30,552 bases of DNA from JACDAN01 sp046729215 (GTDB lineage: Bacteria > Actinomycetota > Thermoleophilia > Gaiellales > Gaiellaceae), in assembly GCA_046729215.1 (NCBI GenBank), contig JBKPGE010000254.1, forward strand, positions 1 to 30,552, read 5' to 3'. A program made the position numbers and the translations under genes. The notes beneath the pieces were generated by a model. That model was given only the letters and a program-made list of their open reading frames with translations. It did not search any database and was not told the origin of the DNA. Below are positions 6,732 to 14,046 of this stretch, one piece after another (positions within the stretch are counted from its first letter, which is position 1; the number at the start of each line of letters is the position of its first letter).

Positions 6732-8069
6732 ATGAACGTCGACGAGCTGCGGTGGTCGCTGGCCGGCCCGGTCCTGACCCCGGCCGATGCCGAGTACGAC
6801 GCGGCGCGCCGCTCGTACAACGCGCTCGTCGACCGCCGGCCGGCGGTCATCGCGCGTTGTCTGGACGCCGGCGACGTGGCGACCGCGTTCGATTTCGCCA
6901 GGACGCATGAGCTCGAAGTGGCCGTGCGAGGAGGTGGGCACAACCCTGCGGGCCACTGCGTCTGCGACGGCGGCCTCGTGATCGACCTCTCGCGAATGCG
7001 GGGGGTCGAGGTGGATGCGGACGCCCGGATCGCCCGCGCCAACGGCGGCTCGACGTGGCTCGACTTCGACACGGCGACGCAGGCATTCGGCCTCGTCACT
7101 CCGGGAGGCGTCGTCGGCTCGACTGGGGTTTGCGGGCTCACGATGGGCGGCGGGATCGGCCACCTGACAGCGCAACACGGCCTGAGCTGCGACAACCTCA
7201 TCGGAGGAGAGCTCGTCACACCCGACGGCTCGGTTGTTCTGGCCGGCCCCGAGAACCAGGAGCTTCTCTGGGCGCTCCGCGGCGGGGGCGGGAACTTCGG
7301 CGTGGCGACGCGACTGGATTTCCGTCTGCATCCGCTCGACGGGGTCGTCGGCGGGATGCTCACGTACAGCGGGAACGACATCCGCGAGGCGTTCCGCCGC
7401 TTCCGCGACGTCACCGCGCACGCCGGGCATGACCTGAGCTGCCAGGCCGGACTGTCCCTCGACGAGTCCCTGGTGCCCGTTCTGTGGGTCGCGCCGTGTT
7501 ACACGGGCTCGGGCGGTGATCCCGAGGCACTGCGTGCCTTGCGCTCGGCGCCGGGACTGGTCGAAGACGCTGTGCGCGCGCACACCTTCGCCGACCAGCA
7601 GCGCCTGTTCGACTCGCCCTTCGGCGAGAGCCGGCACTACTGGAAGGGCCACTTCGTCCGTGAGCTCCCGGACGAGCTCATCGACGAGCTCCTCAGCCGC
7701 CTGCAAACACTCGGCCGGCCGCCCGGCGGTGTCCTCTTCGAATCCCTGCACGGCGCACCCAAAGACACAGACGGCTCCAGCGGAGTCGTGGGCTTTCGCC
7801 GCGCCGCGTTCAACGTCAGCGTCATGGCGACGTGGCAGGACGCCACCCACGACGAAGAATCGATCGAGTGGGCCCGGGACACCGCGGCGGCGATCGAGCC
7901 GTGGTCGTTCAGCGGCGGCGGCTACGTCAACTACATGCAGGCCGACGAGCCCGTCGAGCGCGTCAGGGCCGCGTTCGGAGACGAAGCCTTCGAGCGCCTC
8001 CGAGCCCTCAAGCGCAACTACGACCCCGACAACGTCCTGCACCGCAACCAGAACATCCCACCGCTTTAG
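6732..8069 (+). CDS. FAD-dependent oxidoreductase, berberine-bridge (BBE)-like
   Basis: A 445-residue flavoenzyme. The FAD_binding_4 domain spans about residues 40-180 with VRGGGHN, where H70 is in the position used for covalent attachment of FAD in this family. It continues with VVGSTGVCGLTMGGGIGHL and GLSCDNL. The C-terminus (YDPDNVLHRNQNIPPL) is the BBE domain signature. These enzymes oxidise alcohols, sugars or alkaloid-like substrates with oxygen; the substrate here is unknown. The ATG at 6732 fits homologue N-termini, although the frame is open to 6651. No strong Shine-Dalgarno sequence is seen. The stop lies in the ribosome binding site of DUF899 copy 4, so the two genes form an operon pairing an oxidase with a thiol-disulfide protein. 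Confidence 0.86.
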   Translation: MNVDELRWSLAGPVLTPADAEYDAARRSYNALVDRRPAVIARCLDAGDVATAFDFARTHELEVAVRGGGHNPAGHCVCDGGLVIDLSRMRGVEVDADARIARANGGSTWLDFDTATQAFGLVTPGGVVGSTGVCGLTMGGGIGHLTAQHGLSCDNLIGGELVTPDGSVVLAGPENQELLWALRGGGGNFGVATRLDFRLHPLDGVVGGMLTYSGNDIREAFRRFRDVTAHAGHDLSCQAGLSLDESLVPVLWVAPCYTGSGGDPEALRALRSAPGLVEDAVRAHTFADQQRLFDSPFGESRHYWKGHFVRELPDELIDELLSRLQTLGRPPGGVLFESLHGAPKDTDGSSGVVGFRRAAFNVSVMATWQDATHDEESIEWARDTAAAIEPWSFSGGGYVNYMQADEPVERVRAAFGDEAFERLRALKRNYDPDNVLHRNQNIPPL

Positions 8070-8079
8070 GAGGCAGAAA

Positions 8080-8766
8080 GTGGATCTTCCCCCGGTCGTT
8101 TCACAAGACGAGTGGCAAGCGGCTCGCGACGCACTTCTTGCCAAGGAAAAGGAGACCACGCGTGCGCTGGCTGCGCTCGCCGCCGAGCGCCGCCGGCTGC
8201 CGCGGGTTCTCATCGACAAGCCCTACGTCTTCGACGGCCCGAACGGCGAGGCGACGCTGCCCGATCTGTTCGAAGGCCGCCGCCAGCTGCTCATCTACCA
8301 CTTCATGTTCGGGCCCAACCAGGAGGTTGGTTGCGACGGGTGCTCCATGTGCGTCGACAATTTCGGCCATCCGGCGCATCTGAACGCCCGCGACACGACT
8401 CTTGCGCTCGTGTCCCGGGCGCCTCTCGAGAGGATCGAGCCCTACAGGAAGCGCATGGGCTGGGACCGGCCGTGGTACTCGTCGTTCAAGAGCGACTTCA
8501 ACGTCGACCTCGGCATCTCGCCCGAGACTCCGCAGCCCGATCAGTACCAGGACGGCGAGACGTTCGGCCTCAGCGCCTTCCTCCGTGACGACGACAGCGT
8601 GTATCGGACCTACTTCACGAGATTCCGCGGCGTCGAGGCCGTCGGTACCAACTGGACGCTGCTCGACCTGACGCCACTCGGCCGGCAGGAGGATTGGGAG
8701 GACTCACCGGAGGGGTATCCGCAAACCCCGCGCTACGACTGGTGGCGCCGCCACGACGAGTACTAG
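8080..8766 (+). CDS. DUF899 family thioredoxin-like protein, copy 4
   Basis: A 228-residue DUF899 protein, shorter than copies 1 and 3. It has the charged N-terminal helix (SQDEWQAARDALLAKEKE), LLIYHFMFGP, the CxxC pair C85-D-G-C88 followed by a third cysteine (SMC), the RAPLERIEPYRKRMGWDRPW block, and a C-terminal RRHDEY as in copies 1 and 2. The GTG start at 8080 has an ideal AGGAGG at 8068-8073, which overlaps the stop of the flavin oxidoreductase. Its separation from copies 1-3 by two other genes and its divergence suggest an older paralogue. Its stop overlaps that of the convergent lacI gene by 4 bp. Confidence 0.88.
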   Translation: MDLPPVVSQDEWQAARDALLAKEKETTRALAALAAERRRLPRVLIDKPYVFDGPNGEATLPDLFEGRRQLLIYHFMFGPNQEVGCDGCSMCVDNFGHPAHLNARDTTLALVSRAPLERIEPYRKRMGWDRPWYSSFKSDFNVDLGISPETPQPDQYQDGETFGLSAFLRDDDSVYRTYFTRFRGVEAVGTNWTLLDLTPLGRQEDWEDSPEGYPQTPRYDWWRRHDEY

Positions 8767-9773
8767 TGAGGACCGCAGGAGCCCCTCACGATCAGCTCCA
8801 CCGGTAGGCGGACCTCCGTCGGCGGGCCGAAGCGCCTCGTCTCGATCGCGTGCAGGAGCAACGAGGCGGCGAGCTCCCCCAAGTGGCGCTCGCTCCGCGC
8901 GAGAGCAGTGATCGGTGGGTCGAGGAGGTCGCCGAAGAACGGGTCGTCGAAGGAGACGACGGCAACGTCTTCCGGCACGCGGAGTCCTGCAGCCCGGGCG
9001 GCCTGAATCGCTCCGACGGCGAGCGTGTCACTCGCTGCGACGAGGCCGGTGGGGCGAGCCCGCAAGGAGAGGAGCTCGAGCGTCGCTCTCCGAGCGCTCT
9101 CGACCGACCAGACGTCGTCGCCGAGAGCGACGTACTCGGTCGGACTCGGGAGCCCCGCCGCCGCCAGCGCGGCTCGGAAGCCGTCGAGGCGTTCGATGCC
9201 GGACGTGAACTGCGGCGGCGCGCCGACGTAGCCGATGCGTTCGTGGCCGTGCTCGACTAGGTGGTCGACGAGCAGCGCCATTCCCTCGCGGTTCGCACGC
9301 GCCACGTGACCCGCGCCGGCGCCCTCCACGAGGTTGTCGAAGAAGACGACCGGGACGCGGCGAGAGTCCGAGAACCCACCGGAGGTGGCCAGGACGATGC
9401 CGTGCACCCGGTGGGCCAGAAGCGTCCGAAGCGCGGCTGCTTCCCGCTTGGCCTGACGCTCGGTGTTCATGACGATCACCTGGTAGCCGGCGCGCTCGAG
9501 TGCATCCTGCGCTCCCTTCAGCGCCCGGGCGTAGAAGCCGACCCCGATGTCGGGAACGATGACGCCGGCGAAGAACGAGGTCCGCGTCCGCAGGGATCGC
9601 GCGAGCTGGTTCGGCTCATAGCCCAGCCGGCGGGCGGAGCCCTGGACACGGCGCCGCGTCGCCTCGCTTACTGGACTGTCCCTCCGCAGGGCACGCGAGG
9701 CGGTGGAGAGCGAGACGCCGGCCGCCGCTGCGACGTCGGCGAGGGTGGGATGTCCGCGGCTACGCGTGCTCAT
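8763..9773 (-). CDS. LacI-family repressor of the inositol cluster
   Basis: A 336-residue regulator. The N-terminal helix-turn-helix (TLADVAAAAGVSLSTASRAL, about residues 10-29) and hinge (YEPNQLARSLRTRTS) are classic LacI, followed by a periplasmic-binding-like ligand domain (VIVPDIGVGFYARALKGAQ ... GLVAASDTLAVGAIQAARAAG ... VAVVSFDDPFFGDLLDPPIT). It is divergent from iolG, with two identical near-palindromes in the intergenic region, so it most likely represses both itself and the inositol operon. The inducer is presumably inositol or an early catabolite, which is inference. The ATG at 9773 is only 3 bases from the first operator, which fits autorepression. Confidence 0.9.
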   Translation of the reverse strand: MSTRSRGHPTLADVAAAAGVSLSTASRALRRDSPVSEATRRRVQGSARRLGYEPNQLARSLRTRTSFFAGVIVPDIGVGFYARALKGAQDALERAGYQVIVMNTERQAKREAAALRTLLAHRVHGIVLATSGGFSDSRRVPVVFFDNLVEGAGAGHVARANREGMALLVDHLVEHGHERIGYVGAPPQFTSGIERLDGFRAALAAAGLPSPTEYVALGDDVWSVESARRATLELLSLRARPTGLVAASDTLAVGAIQAARAAGLRVPEDVAVVSFDDPFFGDLLDPPITALARSERHLGELAASLLLHAIETRRFGPPTEVRLPVELIVRGSCGPH

Positions 9774-9776
9774 TCT

Positions 9777-9792
9777 GTGGAAACGTTGCCAC
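9777..9792. promoter_or_regulatory. LacI-type operator O1
   Basis: GTGGAAACGTTGCCAC is a 16-bp near-palindrome (one mismatched pair) around a central ACGT, the form expected for LacI-family operators. It lies 3 bp upstream of the lacI start. An identical copy is at 9844-9859, with centres 67 bp apart. Confidence 0.8.
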
Positions 9793-9824
9793 GACTATCT
9801 CCGGCATATCAGTTCGCATGCGTC

Positions 9825-9830
9825 TTGACA
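9825..9830. promoter_or_regulatory. Shared -35 region of the divergent lacI/iolG promoters
   Basis: TTGACA on the plus strand lies within the palindrome CTTGACAAG, so TTGTCA is present on the minus strand at almost the same place. On the minus strand a -10-like TATGCC lies 17 nt further on. On the plus strand the -10 position falls inside operator O2, where the match is poor. The assignment is by pattern only. Confidence 0.45.
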
Positions 9831-9843
9831 AGCCGTTTTACGT

Positions 9844-9859
9844 GTGGAAACGTTGCCAC
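9844..9859. promoter_or_regulatory. LacI-type operator O2
   Basis: A second exact copy of GTGGAAACGTTGCCAC. It covers the expected -10 region of the plus-strand promoter and ends 9 bp before the iolG start codon, so binding here should block transcription of the inositol operon. The two sites could be bridged by a repressor tetramer, or bound independently by two dimers. Confidence 0.8.
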
Positions 9860-9868
9860 TCAGACCGG

Positions 9869-10936
9869 ATGAGCATCGAGATCCACCGCGAGGGAAGCAG
9901 CCTCCGCCGGGTCGGGCTCGGCCTGGCAGGCCTTGGCCGCATCGGCCGGCTACACGCGGAGAACCTCGTCGGCCGGGTTCCGTCGGCGCAACTAGCCAGG
10001 ATCGTGGATGCCGACGAGGCCGTTGCGCGCACGACGGGCGAACGGCTCGGCGTCCCGTGGTCGACCGCCTACGAGGAGCTACTCCGCGATGCCGATGTGG
10101 CGGGCGTCGCCCTCGCGCCGCCCACGCCGCTCCACGTCCAGATGGTCGAGGCCGCTGCCGAGGCGGGCAAGCACGTCTTTTGCGAGAAGCCGATCTCGCT
10201 CAGCCTCGAAGCCACTGTTGCGGCGATCGACGCGGCCCGCGAAGCGGGAGTCTCGCTGCAGGTCGGCTTCCACCGCCGGTTCGATCCCGACTGGGCCGCA
10301 GCCGCCGAGCGCATCAGGTCCGGGGAGCTCGGCGAGGTGTACTTCTTCCACACGAGGCTGCGAGACAAGCAGCCTCCACCCCTGGAGTACATCCGACAAT
10401 CGGGAGGGCTCTTCGTCGACGTGTCCATCCACGACCTGGACACGGCACGCTGGCTCATCGGTGAGATCGAGGAGGTGACGGCGGTCGGAGCGGCGCTGTC
10501 GGATCCGGCCTTTGCCGAGCTCGGCGACGTCGACAACGCCGTGATCGCCTTGCGGTTCGAAAGTGGCGCCCTCGGCGTGATCGACGAGTGCCGCGTCGCG
10601 GGCTACGGGTACGAGTGCTCGACGGAGGTGCTGGGCTCGCGTGCGACGGTCCGTATCGGAGACCACCGGCGGGTCAACGACCTCTGGCTGACACCGGGGA
10701 GTGCGGCCGTCGACTGGGTCGCCGACTTCACGGAGCGCTTTCCGGAGGCATACGCACTCGAGCTCGAGAGTTTCGCGGCAGCGATTCGCGAGCAGCGGCC
10801 GCCGGAGGTGACGGGAGAGGACGGGCTCGCCGCGTTCGTCCTCGCGCAGGCCTGTGACCGCTCCTTCCGTGAAGGGCAGACTGTCCGGCTCCGACACGAG
10901 GAACGTGTCGGGCGCGTGATCTACGAGGCGGCGTGA
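9869..10936 (+). CDS. iolG: Inositol 2-dehydrogenase (Gfo/Idh/MocA family)
   Basis: A 355-residue NAD(P)-dependent dehydrogenase. The Rossmann motif GLAGLGRIG is at about residues 17-25. The catalytic-lysine motif EKPIS follows at about 106-110, then GFHRRFDPDW, and the GGLFVDVSIHDLDTARWL block holds the catalytic aspartate/histidine pair near residue 188. It would oxidise myo-inositol to 2-keto-myo-inositol (scyllo-inosose), the first step of the pathway. The family also includes scyllo-inositol and other sugar dehydrogenases. The myo-inositol assignment rests mainly on the downstream iolD, iolC, iolB and iolE genes. The ATG at 9869 is preferred because an upstream start at 9818 would put operator O2 inside the gene. 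First gene of the operon. Confidence 0.85.
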   Translation: MSIEIHREGSSLRRVGLGLAGLGRIGRLHAENLVGRVPSAQLARIVDADEAVARTTGERLGVPWSTAYEELLRDADVAGVALAPPTPLHVQMVEAAAEAGKHVFCEKPISLSLEATVAAIDAAREAGVSLQVGFHRRFDPDWAAAAERIRSGELGEVYFFHTRLRDKQPPPLEYIRQSGGLFVDVSIHDLDTARWLIGEIEEVTAVGAALSDPAFAELGDVDNAVIALRFESGALGVIDECRVAGYGYECSTEVLGSRATVRIGDHRRVNDLWLTPGSAAVDWVADFTERFPEAYALELESFAAAIREQRPPEVTGEDGLAAFVLAQACDRSFREGQTVRLRHEERVGRVIYEAA

Positions 10937-10958
10937 ACGAAGGAGAAAGGAGAGAGAC

Positions 10959-11966
10959 ATGAGCGAATCCGAGCTGGTCGAGCTGGAGGAGAACGGCCTC
11001 AGCCGGCGCGACCTGTTCATCAAGGGCGGCGTGGTCGCCGCAGGGGCTACCGTCTTCGGCGGCCCCACGGCTGCGGCGTTCGGCGCGGTCAATGCGAGCT
11101 CCATCAAGGTCGCCGTTGTGACGCACGGCGACACCGGTCAGTTCTGGTCGGTCTTCAAGCGCGGGGTCGACCAGGCGAAGAAGGACTACAAGTCTCGCGG
11201 CGTGAGCGTCACGCAGGTGTACGCCAACAACGACGTCTCCAAGCAGGTCAATGGGATCAACGCGGCGATCGCTGCCAAAGCGCATGTGATCGCAACGTCG
11301 GTTCCCGACGCGAGCGCGCTCAGAGGCGCACTCAAGAAGGCCTCCAGCAAAGGGATCCTGATCATCACGGTCAACTCGGGCCTGGGTGCCTTCGACTCGC
11401 TGCCGACGTACGAGGTCCACGTGGGTCAGACGGAGGACATCGCGGGCAAGGGCGCGGGCCTGCAGTTCAGGAAACTGGGGGCGAAGAAGGTCCTGGTCGT
11501 CATCCACGAGGCCAGCAACTCGGGCCTGACGCAGCGCGCCGCGGGCGTCAAGTCGGTCCTCGGCTCCGGCGGTGTCAAGGTGCTGACGATCCCGAACGCG
11601 AAGTCCGACATCCCGGGGACGAAGGCCAAGGTAAAGGCCGCCTTCAACGCCGACAAGAAGCTCGACGGCTTCCTGGGCCTCGACCCGGACGTCACGATCC
11701 CGTGCATCTCGTCCGTTCGCAAGGGCACGAAGATCGGCACCTTCGACGTCGGCGGCGCGATCAAGGAGATCCGTGCCGGCAGGATGCAGTTCGCAATCGA
11801 CCAGCAGCAATACCTCCAGGGCTACCTGCCGATCGTCTTCGCCGTCCTCTGGAGGACGAACCTGAATACCGTCGGGAACGGTCGGCCGGTGCTGACCGGC
11901 CCCGGCATCATCAACAAGGGGAACGCGGCCAAGATCGCCGCGCTCGCCGCGAAGGGCACTCGCTAG
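10959..11966 (+). CDS. Sugar/inositol ABC transporter substrate-binding protein, Tat-exported
   Basis: A 335-residue periplasmic-binding protein of the type that serves ribose, fructose and inositol importers (Peripla_BP_4). A twin-arginine signal (SRRDLFIKGGVVAAGATVFG, about residues 15-34) precedes the mature domain, which starts near SSIKVAVVTHGDTGQFWSVF. No cysteine for lipid attachment is present near the cleavage region. GGAGAGAG just before the ATG is the ribosome binding site. Its position between iolG and the rest of the inositol genes suggests inositol as ligand, which is inference. It is separated from its permease by a strong hairpin, as is common where much more binding protein than permease is needed. 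Confidence 0.88.
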   Translation: MSESELVELEENGLSRRDLFIKGGVVAAGATVFGGPTAAAFGAVNASSIKVAVVTHGDTGQFWSVFKRGVDQAKKDYKSRGVSVTQVYANNDVSKQVNGINAAIAAKAHVIATSVPDASALRGALKKASSKGILIITVNSGLGAFDSLPTYEVHVGQTEDIAGKGAGLQFRKLGAKKVLVVIHEASNSGLTQRAAGVKSVLGSGGVKVLTIPNAKSDIPGTKAKVKAAFNADKKLDGFLGLDPDVTIPCISSVRKGTKIGTFDVGGAIKEIRAGRMQFAIDQQQYLQGYLPIVFAVLWRTNLNTVGNGRPVLTGPGIINKGNAAKIAALAAKGTR

Positions 11967-11973
11967 AACGACC

Positions 11974-12002
11974 GGGTGGGCGGCCACCCCGGCCGCCCAC
12001 CC
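11974..12002 (+). terminator. Intercistronic hairpin between binding-protein and permease genes
   Basis: GGGTGGGCGGCC (11974-11985) pairs perfectly with GGCCGCCCACCC (11991-12002) around a 5-nt loop. There is no T-tract. It begins 8 nt after the binding-protein stop and ends 8 nt before the permease ribosome binding site (GGAGGA, 12011-12016). The most likely role is partial termination or protection of the upstream mRNA from 3' decay. Confidence 0.6.
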
Positions 12003-12021
12003 ACCGGCGCGGAGGAACCGG

Positions 12022-13070
12022 ATGGCGGAGACTGCAGCCCAAGACATCGCGGTCGACGAGCGACTCGTTCGGCGCAGCCGGCTCAGCCGGGTACTGACCC
12101 GGCCCGACATCGGCGCCTTCCTCGGCGCGGTCGCGGTGTTCCTCGCCTTCGGGTACTTCGCGCGCGCCGTCAACTGGATCGGCGATCCGGCGATCTGGGC
12201 CGGGTGGACCGATCAGGCGGCGCAGTACGGGATCGTGGCCGTTCCGGTTGCACTGCTGATGATCGGCGGGGAGTTCGACCTCTCGGCCGGCGTGATGATC
12301 GGCAGCTCAGGCCTCCTGCTCGCCTACCTCACGACCCACCAGGACATGAACGTCTGGCCGGCGATGGGGATCGTCCTGCTCTTCGGGATGGCGGTGGGGC
12401 TCATCAACGGCATCACCGTCGTCAAGACGAAGCTCCCGAGCTTCATCGTCACGCTCGCGACGTTCTTCGTCCTCCAGGGCGTCAACGCGGCAGGAACGCT
12501 GAAGCTCACGGGCACGACCGCGATCCAGGACGTCGACACTGCAGCCGGCTTCGAGTCAGCGCACAGGTTCTTCGCCTCCGACCTCACCAAGTACGACTTC
12601 CACGTGAAGGTGCTGTGGTGGATCGGGATCACCCTCGTCGGCGCCTGGCTCTTGTCCAAGTCGCGCTTCGGCAACTGGATCTACAGCGCCGGCGGAGATG
12701 CCACCGCCGCGCGCAACGTCGGCGTCCCCGTGATGCGGACGAAGATCGCGCTCTTCATGATGACCTCGACCACCGCCGCGCTCATGGGGATCATCGAGAC
12801 CTTCGAGCTGCGCTCCATGCAGTCGGAGGAGGGCATCGGGCTCGAGTTCATCTTCATCATCTGCGCCGTCGTCGGCGGCTGCCTGCTGACCGGCGGCTAC
12901 GGCTCTGTGATCGGCACCTTCTTCGGTGCGGCAATGCTCGGCATGGTGCAGCTAGGGATCGTCGACGCCCAGTGGGACAGCAACTGGACGTACACCTTCC
13001 AGGGCGCGATCCTCTTTGCGGCAGTCATGCTGAACACGGTGATCCGCAGTCGCGCGCAGCGGGTGAAGAT

Positions 13071-13074
<4 letters not shown>
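12022..13074 (+). CDS. ABC transporter permease (RbsC/BPD_transp_2 family)
   Basis: A 350-residue inner-membrane permease with about ten hydrophobic segments. The blocks AVPVALLMIGGEFDLSAGVM, GLINGITVVKTKLPSFIVTL and GNWIYSAGGDATAARNVGV are hallmarks of sugar permeases in the ribose/xylose/inositol group, as is VGGCLLTGGYGSVIGTFFGA. It forms the membrane channel with the ATPase encoded next. An internal insertion around LKLTGTTAIQDVDTAAGFES may be an extracytoplasmic loop. The ATG at 12022 has a good GGAGGA site. The stop overlaps the ATPase GTG start (GTGA), so translation is coupled. An inositol substrate is inferred from context. Confidence 0.9.
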
Positions 13075-13879
<805 letters not shown>

Positions 13880-13880
<1 letters not shown>

Positions 13881-14044
13881 TGCCTCTCCAGGCAATGTCA
13901 TCCGGGTCTCTGGCGGCTGCAAAGGGGCACCAGTCTGTAGCCTCGGGCCACGCCCATATCTCCTCGATGTGGACGCGTCCCGAGTCCGCGTCCTGGCTTG
14001 CTTTTCGCGCGCCAGAAACGCGGCAACATCACCTGGAGAGGCAC
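13880..14044 (+). promoter_or_regulatory. Candidate structured leader RNA of iolD
   Basis: The outer arms 13880-13898 and 14026-14044 are inverted repeats: 13 bp, two mismatches, then 4 bp. The right arm contains the iolD ribosome binding site GGAGAGG (14035-14041). Between the arms I can pair three more helices by hand: 13915-13921 with 13936-13942 (7 bp, one G-U); 13943-13951 with 13969-13972 and 13979-13983 (two short stems); and 13986-13991 plus 13993-13997 with 14011-14015 plus 14018-14023 (6 and 5 bp). The result is a closed multi-branch fold that would hide the start region. A riboswitch-like or protein-dependent control of iolD is inferred. I recognise no known RNA family. Confidence 0.5.
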
Positions 14045-14046
14045 AA

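Noticed and set aside
7090..7160. A second covalent FAD link (cysteine) in the BBE-like enzyme
   Set aside because: The cysteine in STGVCGLTMGGG aligns with a glycine of bicovalent enzymes, not with their cysteine, so only the histidine link is supported.
14012..14027. Possible degenerate LacI operator in the iolD leader (GAAACG then GGCAAC)
   Set aside because: Only 10 of 16 positions match the two identical operators and the central ACGT is lost. The bases are also part of the fourth leader helix.
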